Source: an uncultured Granulosicoccaceae bacterium
GTDB taxonomy: Bacteria > Pseudomonadota > Gammaproteobacteria > CALCKW01
Assembly (NCBI GenBank): GCA_937941555.1
Contig: CALDHJ010000038.1
Location: 1 to 8,625 of the forward strand
DNA: 8,625 nucleotides
Direction: 5' to 3'
The translations under genes and the position numbers were made by a program. The first letter of the stretch is position 1. Every line of letters begins with the position of its first letter. Shown one piece after another: positions 1 through 5,000 of the stretch. A model generated the notes under the pieces. That model had not been told where the DNA came from. It saw only the letters and a program-made list of their open reading frames with translations, and made no database searches.

Positions 1-131
1 TTGCCGGCGCCGTTGTCACCGACAATGGCCAGTACCTCACCGGCGTTGGCGTCCAGATCAACGTTCTGAAGTGCTGTCACACCTCCGAATCGCTTGGAAA
101 TTTCACGCATCTGTATCAATGCGTCAGGCAT
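1..131 (-). CDS. Second sugar ABC transporter ATPase, N-terminal fragment (runs off left edge)
   Basis: Only the first 43 codons and part of the next are inside the window. They read from an ATG at 131 as a typical ABC ATPase N-terminus: a first beta strand with the pattern ISKRFGGVTAL, then GEVLAIVGDNGAG running into the Walker A lysine at the edge. The GDNGAGK form of Walker A is, from memory, common in the short single-domain ATPases of FrcA-type (fructose, CUT2) importers, so this may be a one-domain protein of about 260 residues; the rest is not visible. A strong Shine-Dalgarno sequence, GAGGGG at 138-143, lies 6 nt before the ATG and fixes the start. It follows the binding-protein gene by 92 nt on the same strand, so it is probably the fourth gene of that operon. 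The cluster already has a complete two-domain ATPase, which makes a second ATPase unusual. Confidence 0.85.
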   Translation of the reverse strand, partial: MPDALIQMREISKRFGGVTALQNVDLDANAGEVLAIVGDNGAG

Positions 132-137
132 AGGGAT

Positions 138-143
138 CCCCTC
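138..143 (-). promoter_or_regulatory. Ribosome binding site of the second ATPase
   Basis: GAGGGG read on the minus strand, 6 nt upstream of the ATG at 131. It is a good Shine-Dalgarno match and supports this start for a gene that is otherwise mostly outside the window. Confidence 0.7.
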
Positions 144-146
144 GGC

Positions 147-163
147 TCGGGCAAATCGCCCGA
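147..163 (-). other. Small hairpin just upstream of the second ATPase ribosome binding site
   Basis: TCGGGC at 147-152 and GCCCGA at 158-163 form a perfect 6-bp stem with a 5-nt loop. The stem ends 3 nt before the Shine-Dalgarno sequence of the downstream ATPase, so it could affect translation of that gene. There is no T-run after it, so it is not a terminator. The function is inferred from position only. Confidence 0.4.
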
Positions 164-187
164 AACCCGTGAAAAAGCAGGATGGAT

Positions 188-209
188 GCGCCGGCCGAAG
201 AGCCGGCGC
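188..209 (-). other. GC-rich intercistronic hairpin after the binding-protein gene
   Basis: GCGCCGGC at 188-195 and GCCGGCGC at 202-209 form a perfect 8-bp all-G/C stem with a 6-nt loop, starting 14 nt after the stop codon of the substrate-binding protein. On the minus strand the loop contains UUCG, a stabilising motif. A short T-run (five T) follows only about 10 nt later, too far for a classical intrinsic terminator. Hairpins after binding-protein genes commonly stabilise the upstream mRNA or partly reduce downstream transcription, so that binding protein is made in excess over ATPase. That role is inferred here. Confidence 0.55.
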
Positions 210-223
210 GTTGTCAGATCGGC

Positions 224-1261
224 TTACTGACGCCAGATGGCGGTGTAGGCTTCTCGGTAGGGGCTGTCAGGATCAAAGGCATTGCTGTCACCCATTTTTG
301 CGAGCCCTTCCTGGGTCACCAGTGCTGGAGACGTGATGTAGCCTGAGCAGGATTCACCCTGTATCGCGCGGTTGAGCTCATCTACTAGCTGCCATCCTTG
401 TAAATTGAGCGGTTCGGCAACGGTGATTGTCTGGTAGTTTCCGGTGCGGATGCGTTGGAATGCGGCCTCTGATCCGTCACCGGCGGAGCCCGCTTGTGGG
501 CCGTCTGCTGCCGAGATGCCCGCTGATGCGAGCGCTGGGCCCATGAAGTCGAAATACAAGTCGTTGATCGCGAGTGCGTGTGTCCAGTCGTCGCCGTATT
601 TCTGCAACAGGCTGATGGTCAAGGGCCCCATGCGCGTGGATGTGTCTGCGATCGGGGTGTCAACGTATTCGAGCACTGTGCCGCCCATGCCCTCGATCGT
701 GTCCTTGATCCGGTTGGCCTTGTCGATTGCGATCTGGTAGGTGCTGTCTGTGAAGACAATGGCACCGATGCCGTCCCCCGCATCTTCCATCGCCCATTGT
801 GCAGCGACTTCTGAAACGGTCATCGCGTCGGTTGAGATATTGGCGAAGATACCGCCAGGTGCGTCGCAGCCGATCTTGGGTCCCGAGTGCCAGGCCACCA
901 TCGGGATGCCGGCTGCCACCACGCCTTCAAGTGCGGCCTGTTGCTCGACGGCGTCAAATCCGTTGATCACCAATCCGTCCGGCTTGAGTGCAATGGCTTG
1001 CCCGATAGCGGCCGTGCGGCCTTGAATGGAACCCGCGCCATCGAGAATGCGGACTTCCCAGCCAATCGTGGCGGCGGCTTCTTCCACACCTTCGGTGACG
1101 CCGAGGATGCCACCGTTCTTGAGGTCAGCAGCAACTACGACAATGGAGCGTTCACCTGCGGCCGCGGGGCCGGTTGTCGGACCGTCCCACGCCGTTTGTG
1201 CCAGCGCGCCGGCGATCAGTGTGGAGTTGGCGAGTGCCAATGCGATGTACTTGAGTTTCAT
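224..1261 (-). CDS. Periplasmic sugar-binding protein of a CUT2 ABC importer
   Basis: A 345-residue exported solute-binding protein of the RbsB-like, type 1 periplasmic-binding-protein family (Peripla_BP_4 type). It would capture a sugar in the periplasm and deliver it to the permease encoded just upstream. Residues 1-21 are a clear signal peptide: lysines at 2 and 4, a hydrophobic core, and cleavage after AGALA. The mature part has the family pattern: a first strand SIVVVAADLKNGG (39-51), a helix GVTEGVEEAAA, then DGLVINGFD (95-103) and AAGIPMVAWHSG (116-127). The mature protein has only two cysteines, C132 and C305, so a disulfide in the periplasm is possible but unproven. The ATG at 1261 is chosen because GAGGGA (1270-1275) lies 8 nt upstream and the signal peptide starts there; the frame stays open further upstream but runs into the permease gene. 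The permease stop is 29 nt away, so the two are co-transcribed. The substrate cannot be deduced; a pentose, hexose or polyol are all possible. Confidence 0.92.
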   Translation of the reverse strand: MKLKYIALALANSTLIAGALAQTAWDGPTTGPAAAGERSIVVVAADLKNGGILGVTEGVEEAAATIGWEVRILDGAGSIQGRTAAIGQAIALKPDGLVINGFDAVEQQAALEGVVAAGIPMVAWHSGPKIGCDAPGGIFANISTDAMTVSEVAAQWAMEDAGDGIGAIVFTDSTYQIAIDKANRIKDTIEGMGGTVLEYVDTPIADTSTRMGPLTISLLQKYGDDWTHALAINDLYFDFMGPALASAGISAADGPQAGSAGDGSEAAFQRIRTGNYQTITVAEPLNLQGWQLVDELNRAIQGESCSGYITSPALVTQEGLAKMGDSNAFDPDSPYREAYTAIWRQ

Positions 1262-1269
1262 GCTCGTGT

Positions 1270-1275
1270 TCCCTC
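1270..1275 (-). promoter_or_regulatory. Ribosome binding site of the sugar-binding protein
   Basis: GAGGGA on the minus strand, 8 nt before the ATG at 1261. It decides the start, because the reading frame remains open for more than 450 nt upstream with several possible start codons. Confidence 0.7.
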
Positions 1276-1290
1276 GAGTGAGTTGGCGCG

Positions 1291-2313
1291 TCAGCGCTTT
1301 TGAGTGCCTTTGTTGCGCTGTGCGTAACCGGCAATGCCGATGGCGATCAGCAGCGTGACGCCGTTGAAGAGCGGCTCGACCCAGAAGGAGCCGCCAAATT
1401 GCTGGATGCCGGAGATGCCAACCGCGAGGATCGCGACACCGACAATGGTGCCGAGCACATTCACGCGCCCGGGTTTGATGGTGGTGGAGCCGAGAAATGC
1501 GCCCACCAGAGCCGGTAAAAGGAATTCCAACCCGACACTGGCTTGTCCAATGCGCAGCTTCGAGGCGAGGATGATTCCCGCGAGCGCCGTCAGCGTGCCG
1601 GACGCGACAAAGGCGCCGATCACGTACTTGCGGGTCGGTATGCCGTTGAGTTGAGCTGCGCGTTGATTGGCACCAATGGCGTAGAGATAGCGCCCGACCG
1701 GTGTGTACTCGAGCACAATCCACATCGCCAAGGTGATGGCGAGAAGATAGAACCCGGTGATCGGCAGGCCGAAGACGAAGGTGGTCGAAATGTCATAGAA
1801 GCCATCGGGCAACAAGCCGACCATTTGTCGGCCGCCGGTGTGCCACAGCGCCAGCGCGTAAAGCACTGTGCCGGTTCCCAGGGTTGCAATAAAACTGTCA
1901 ATCTTGGCGACCTCGACCAGCACGCCATTGAGAAAACCGACGAATGCACCGAGACACAACACCAGCAGCACGGCCGCCGGCCAGGGCAACCCAAGCTGGG
2001 TTTGCGTCGAGATGGCTAGGATGTGCCAAAGCACAATGCCGTAGCCCACGGTCAGATCTATGCGGCCCGCGGCCATCGGTATCATTGCGCCCAGGCTCAA
2101 CAGGGCGATGATCGCCTTGTCCGAAATGATGGCGCGCACGTTCAAGAGCGTTGGGAAGGTGTCCGGCAACAGCACCGAAAAGAGCGCTATCAGGAAGACC
2201 ATCAGGATGACCAGGCCATAGGTTGGCAGGAATCGCAGGGCCTTCTGCCCGGGGGTCAAGCCCACAAGTTCGGCTCTGGTGGGTTCGAGTGCGCTGCTCT
2301 CAAGCGACTGCAT
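1291..2313 (-). CDS. RbsC-like sugar ABC transporter permease (CUT2)
   Basis: A 340-residue inner-membrane permease of the BPD_transp_2 family (RbsC, XylH, FrcC). It forms the membrane channel of the sugar importer, probably as a homodimer. The first 28 residues are polar, followed by the first membrane segment (about 31-49) and many more hydrophobic stretches, consistent with about ten transmembrane helices. Family motifs are present: IDLTVG (85-90), GFLNGVLV (126-133) followed by IDSFIATLGT, and the cytoplasmic GRYLYAIGANQRAAQLNGI (207-225), which is the conserved loop that contacts the ATPase. Length is normal for the family. I prefer the ATG at 2313 over the one at 2343 because AGGAG (2320-2324) lies 6 nt before it. 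With this start the gene overlaps the end of the ATPase gene by 14 nt, suggesting translational coupling. It is the second gene of the operon and lies 29 nt before the binding-protein gene. Confidence 0.93.
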   Translation of the reverse strand: MQSLESSALEPTRAELVGLTPGQKALRFLPTYGLVILMVFLIALFSVLLPDTFPTLLNVRAIISDKAIIALLSLGAMIPMAAGRIDLTVGYGIVLWHILAISTQTQLGLPWPAAVLLVLCLGAFVGFLNGVLVEVAKIDSFIATLGTGTVLYALALWHTGGRQMVGLLPDGFYDISTTFVFGLPITGFYLLAITLAMWIVLEYTPVGRYLYAIGANQRAAQLNGIPTRKYVIGAFVASGTLTALAGIILASKLRIGQASVGLEFLLPALVGAFLGSTTIKPGRVNVLGTIVGVAILAVGISGIQQFGGSFWVEPLFNGVTLLIAIGIAGYAQRNKGTQKR

Positions 2314-3832
2314 CGGTGGCTCCTGTTGTGCGCGCGGTGGCATTGGATGATGAGGCCGCTTGAATCAAACGTTCGGTTGACAACCGTGTCCCGCTGAGCT
2401 CGTCGACAATCTGGCCCTGGCTGAACACGATCGCGCGGTGGCAAATCGCGCTGATTTCCTCGAAGTCGGTGCTGATCAATAGAATGCCAAGCCCGGCTTC
2501 AAGTGCCTTGTTCAGCAAGGCGTAGATTTCCGCTTTTGCGCCGACATCGACGCCGGCTGTCGGGTCCTCACAGATCAATAAGGTCCGGTTGGTGGCGAGC
2601 CACCGGCCGATCACGACCTTTTGCTGGTTGCCGCCAGACAGGGCCTCGATGGCAAGCTCGGGTGCGTTGGGGGACAACCCCAATGACTCGCCAATCTGCT
2701 CGGCCTGATCGGCTTCTGCCTTCGTGCCGAGGATGTTCAGCAAGCGGCGTCCGAGGGTCGCGGGGTTTAGGAACGTGTTTTCGCGAATGCTGAGATTCAT
2801 CGCGATGGATTCTTCGGTGCGGTCTTTGGCCACCAGGCCAATGCCGGATGCCATGGCCGATTTCGGCGAACGGAGATCAGGCTCCTCGCCCTTGAGGCGT
2901 ACGCGGCCGCTGTGTGGCGCGAGGCCGAAGAGTGCGCGCGAAATGACCTCGTGCCCGGCGCCACGCAATCCGACCAGACCGACGATTTCACGCGTGCGCA
3001 AATCGAAGGTCAGCGGGCCGATGTCACCCGACGTGAAGTGGTCGAGTGACAACACGGTCTCTCCCGACTCGCCGTCCAGCTTCACCGTGCTGCGGGTTTT
3101 CCGGCCGACGATTTTCTGGACCAGCTCTTCCGGGGTGGTGTGCTCGATGCGGCGAACGCCCACCATCAGGCCATCGCGCAAGACGGCCACGCGGTCTGCG
3201 ATCTGGAAGATTTCGTCCAGGCGGTGGCTGACGTAGATCATGCCGACGCCGCGGTCGCGCAGGGGCCGCAGTGCCGCGAACAACCGCTCTACCTCGTCTG
3301 CTGGCAAGGACGCGGTGGGTTCATCGAGGACCAGGAATTCGCTTTCGACCGCCAGCGCACGGGCAATAGCGACCAGCGATTTCTCGGTGCGGCTGAGATC
3401 TTCCACTCGCAGGGTTGGGTCGAAGTCGCAGTCGACACGCGCCAGTGCCTCGGTTGCGTAGGCCTCGACCTCTCGCCAGTTGATTACGCCCGCACGTTGG
3501 CTGAAGCCCAGTGCCAGGGCGATATTTTCAGCAACGGTCATCCACTCGATCAGGCCGAGGTCCTGGTGGATGAAGGCCACTTTCTGGCGCTGGCCGAAGC
3601 CGCCGGGTGCGTGCTGGTAGGGCTGTCCATCGATCAGCACCGCGCCGGCATCGGCGCGGTGGATGCCGCCGAGAATCTTGATCAGCGTGGATTTTCCGGC
3701 GCCGTTCTCACCGAGTAGCGCAACAATCTCCCCGCGCGCAACTGCCATCGAAACGTCCTTCAGGGCATAGGTACCCCCGAACTGTTTTTCGATGCGGTCG
3801 AAGAAGAGACCCTGTGATTGGTTCTGCGGCAT
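2300..3832 (-). CDS. Two-domain sugar ABC transporter ATPase (RbsA/MglA type)
   Basis: A 510-residue cytoplasmic ATPase with two ABC domains, the normal size for CUT2 ATPases; it powers the adjacent permease. Domain 1 has Walker A GENGAGKST (41-49), Q-loop Q90, Walker B LVLDEPTAS (167-175) and switch histidine in YVSHRLDEI. Its signature is altered: LSRTEKS (146-152) instead of an LSGGQ-like sequence. Domain 2 has the degenerate Walker A usual in this family (GLRGAGHE, no GKS/T), a canonical signature LSGGNQQK, and an altered Walker B, ICEDPTAGVD, where the family usually has LDEPT; the Asp-Glu pair is swapped to Glu-Asp. I recall similar forms in a CUT2 ATPase subgroup, so this may be lineage-specific rather than damage. 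The start at 3832 (MPQNQSQ) fits family length; the frame is open to 3919, but that extension would cross the control region. The Shine-Dalgarno is weak (AGGGCGAG upstream). First gene of the operon, divergent from the regulator. Confidence 0.93.
   Translation of the reverse strand: MPQNQSQGLFFDRIEKQFGGTYALKDVSMAVARGEIVALLGENGAGKSTLIKILGGIHRADAGAVLIDGQPYQHAPGGFGQRQKVAFIHQDLGLIEWMTVAENIALALGFSQRAGVINWREVEAYATEALARVDCDFDPTLRVEDLSRTEKSLVAIARALAVESEFLVLDEPTASLPADEVERLFAALRPLRDRGVGMIYVSHRLDEIFQIADRVAVLRDGLMVGVRRIEHTTPEELVQKIVGRKTRSTVKLDGESGETVLSLDHFTSGDIGPLTFDLRTREIVGLVGLRGAGHEVISRALFGLAPHSGRVRLKGEEPDLRSPKSAMASGIGLVAKDRTEESIAMNLSIRENTFLNPATLGRRLLNILGTKAEADQAEQIGESLGLSPNAPELAIEALSGGNQQKVVIGRWLATNRTLLICEDPTAGVDVGAKAEIYALLNKALEAGLGILLISTDFEEISAICHRAIVFSQGQIVDELSGTRLSTERLIQAASSSNATARTTGATDAVA
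2320..2324 (-). promoter_or_regulatory. Ribosome binding site of the sugar permease
   Basis: AGGAG on the minus strand, 6 nt before the ATG at 2313 and inside the last codons of the ATPase gene. It selects the inner of two possible permease starts. Confidence 0.75.
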
Positions 3833-3848
3833 GCGGCAACTCGCCCTG

Positions 3849-3872
3849 AAAGTGCACAATAGTGCAAACTTT
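3849..3872. repeat. Imperfect dyad with AGTGCA direct repeats in the operon leader
   Basis: TGCAC (3853-3857) and GTGCA (3862-3866) form a perfect inverted repeat with a 4-nt centre, flanked by AAAG and CTTT, giving an extended imperfect dyad. The hexamer AGTGCA also occurs twice in direct orientation at 3851-3856 and 3861-3866, exactly 10 bp apart, so both copies would face the same side of the helix. It lies 17-40 nt upstream of the ATPase start codon. It may be a regulator site or a small leader hairpin; no family can be assigned. Confidence 0.4.
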
Positions 3873-3883
3873 ACCCGTAACGT
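3870..3883. promoter_or_regulatory. Candidate LacI/GntR-type operator 1
   Basis: The 14-mer beginning TTTACC and ending TAACGT contains the core TTAC-CC-GTAA, an inverted repeat about a 2-bp centre. It matches the reverse complement of the site at 3925-3938 at 11 of 14 positions. From memory, E. coli GntR/IdnR (LacI-family) operators have a similar TTACC-GTAA core, and the neighbouring regulator resembles that branch of the family. A further GGTATA at 3886-3891 forms a wider dyad with TTTACC at 3870-3875. It lies about 40 bp upstream of the ATPase start. Binding is inferred. Confidence 0.5.
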
Positions 3884-3901
3884 ACGGTATACTTTTTCGG
3901 A

Positions 3902-3920
3902 CTTGACGCGACTTGTCAAG
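3902..3920. promoter_or_regulatory. Divergent -35-like boxes forming an inverted repeat
   Basis: CTTGAC (3902-3907) and GTCAAG (3915-3920) form a perfect 6-bp inverted repeat with a 7-nt spacer. The left arm gives TTGACG on the plus strand (3903-3908) and the right arm gives TTGACA on the minus strand (3914-3919). Both resemble sigma-70 -35 boxes, pointing to the regulator and the uptake operon respectively. No convincing -10 lies at 16-18 bp on either side: a weak AGTTAT is at 3926-3931 for the plus strand, and the best minus-strand TATA-like sequence near 3886-3891 is 22 bp away. The promoter assignment is therefore tentative; the repeat itself is certain. Confidence 0.4.
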
Positions 3921-3924
3921 AATT

Positions 3925-3938
3925 AAGTTATCGGTAAA
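3925..3938. promoter_or_regulatory. Candidate LacI/GntR-type operator 2
   Basis: The reverse complement of this 14-mer reads TTTACC-GA-TAACTT and agrees with the site at 3870-3883 in 11 of 14 positions. The two sites are inverted relative to each other, with centres 55 bp apart, and flank the two -35-like boxes. It overlaps the likely plus-strand -10 region, so binding here would repress the regulator's own gene, while the other site would repress the uptake operon. Looping between them is possible. All regulatory roles are inferred. Confidence 0.5.
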
Positions 3939-3968
3939 CTTGCAAGCGCATACCGAGCGAGAACCGCC

Positions 3969-5000
3969 ATCAAGAGCAAACAGGTCAGCCTTTCCGATGT
4001 GGCCAGCGCCGCGGGTGTCTCAAAGATGACGGCCAGCAGGGTGCTGCGGAACGAGGGGGGATATTCGGAAGCAACCCGCGATCGGGTGCTGGAGAAGGTC
4101 GAGGCGCTGGGCTATCTGCCCAACCGCCTGGCGACCGTGTTCTCGGGAGACAGTCGGTCCACATTTGTGGGTGTGTCGATCCCGGATCTCGGCAATGAAG
4201 TCTTCTCCCAGGTGCTCGAAGGCATTGATGGCAAGTTGCGCTCGCTCGGGTACCAAAGCGTGCTTGGCTTGACCCAACACACGCTCGAAGAGGAAGAGAG
4301 CTGGATCAAGACGGTGTTGTCGTGGCAGCCCGCCGGTTTGATCCTGACCGGCCGCTCGCATTCACGTCGGGCGCTGGCGATGTTGCGTGGTGCGGGCTTG
4401 CCCATCGTTGAAATCTGGGACCTCAACTCGAGCCCGCTCGACGTCAGTGTCGGCATCAATCACTTCGACAGCGGCTTCGAGATGGGGCGCTACCTGATCG
4501 AGCTCGGTTACCGTGATGTGGCCTACGTTGGCACCTCACACGACACGGCCAATGCCGCAACAGCTCGCCTCGAAGGCTTTACCAAGGCCATCACGGCAAG
4601 CCAGGGCCGTGTAACCCGCCAGTTCTGCCTTCACGACACCGCGACCTTCTATCCCGGCTTCTACGGCACCGAACAGCTGCTTGCGACCGGCGCCGCGGTC
4701 GAGTGCATCTTCTATCAGAACGATTCAATGGCGTTTGGTGGCATGCAGTATTGCGAGCGGGCCGGACTCTCGGTGCCTGGCGATATCGGCATCGCCGGGT
4801 GGGGCGACATGCCCGTGGCTTCTGTTCTCAATCAACGATTGACCTCGATCCACGTCTCGCACCTCAAGATCGGTCAGCTGGCGTCCGAAGCGCTGGTGGC
4901 GCGTGTTTCGGGCGAGGCGTGTGCCACGTCGAACGACGTCGGGTTCCATCTGGTGCCGGGCGATACCGTGCGGCGAGTGGCGCAGTCGACCCGCCGCTAG
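3969..5000 (+). CDS. LacI-family transcriptional regulator with apparent ATC start
   Basis: A LacI/GalR-family regulator, 343 residues if started at 3969. The N-terminus holds the helix-turn-helix VSLSDVASAAGVSKMTASRVL (residues 6-26), then the hinge region YLPNRLA, and a periplasmic-binding-protein-like effector domain to the end, with typical motifs such as SQVLEGIDGKLRSLGY, YQNDSMAFGGMQYCERAG and DIGIAGWGDMPVAS. The wording resembles the gluconate-repressor (GntR) branch. The start is odd: the first in-frame canonical codon is GTG at 3999, which is residue 11, inside the first recognition helix, and has no Shine-Dalgarno. Upstream in frame, back to the TAA at 3924, the only start-like codons are ATC at 3930 and 3969. 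ATC at 3969 would give the family-typical (M)KSKQVSLSDVA and has a GAG seven nt before it. Divergent from the uptake operon, which it probably represses until its ligand binds. Either a rare ATC start, a start-loss mutation, or a sequence error. Confidence 0.88.
   Translation: MKSKQVSLSDVASAAGVSKMTASRVLRNEGGYSEATRDRVLEKVEALGYLPNRLATVFSGDSRSTFVGVSIPDLGNEVFSQVLEGIDGKLRSLGYQSVLGLTQHTLEEEESWIKTVLSWQPAGLILTGRSHSRRALAMLRGAGLPIVEIWDLNSSPLDVSVGINHFDSGFEMGRYLIELGYRDVAYVGTSHDTANAATARLEGFTKAITASQGRVTRQFCLHDTATFYPGFYGTEQLLATGAAVECIFYQNDSMAFGGMQYCERAGLSVPGDIGIAGWGDMPVASVLNQRLTSIHVSHLKIGQLASEALVARVSGEACATSNDVGFHLVPGDTVRRVAQSTRR

Noticed and set aside
1262..1723. N-terminal extension of the binding-protein frame upstream of 1261
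   Set aside because: The extension overlaps the permease gene, is arginine-rich and unlike any binding protein; the signal peptide and Shine-Dalgarno place the start at 1261.
2314..2343. Alternative permease start at 2343
   Set aside because: The ATG at 2313 has a strong AGGAG at the right distance; the longer form increases overlap with the ATPase gene without family support.
3140..3718. Plus-strand open frame of 192 codons opposite the two-domain ATPase
   Set aside because: It is antisense to a conserved gene, with no recognisable motifs and no ribosome binding site evidence.
3885..3893. TATACT at 3888-3893 as a plus-strand -10 for the regulator
   Set aside because: It is a good hexamer, but the sequence 17 bp upstream (CAAACT) is a poor -35, and the TTGACG downstream cannot serve it. 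Not excluded, but not listed as a promoter.
3833..3919. N-terminal extension of the two-domain ATPase to an ATG at 3919
   Set aside because: It would run through the palindromic control region and add 29 residues not typical of the family; the ATG at 3832 gives the usual length.
4926..4939. Palindrome ACGTCG-AA-CGACGT near the end of the regulator gene, considered as a terminator
   Set aside because: It is inside coding sequence and has no following T-run on either strand, so it is likely a codon-driven coincidence.
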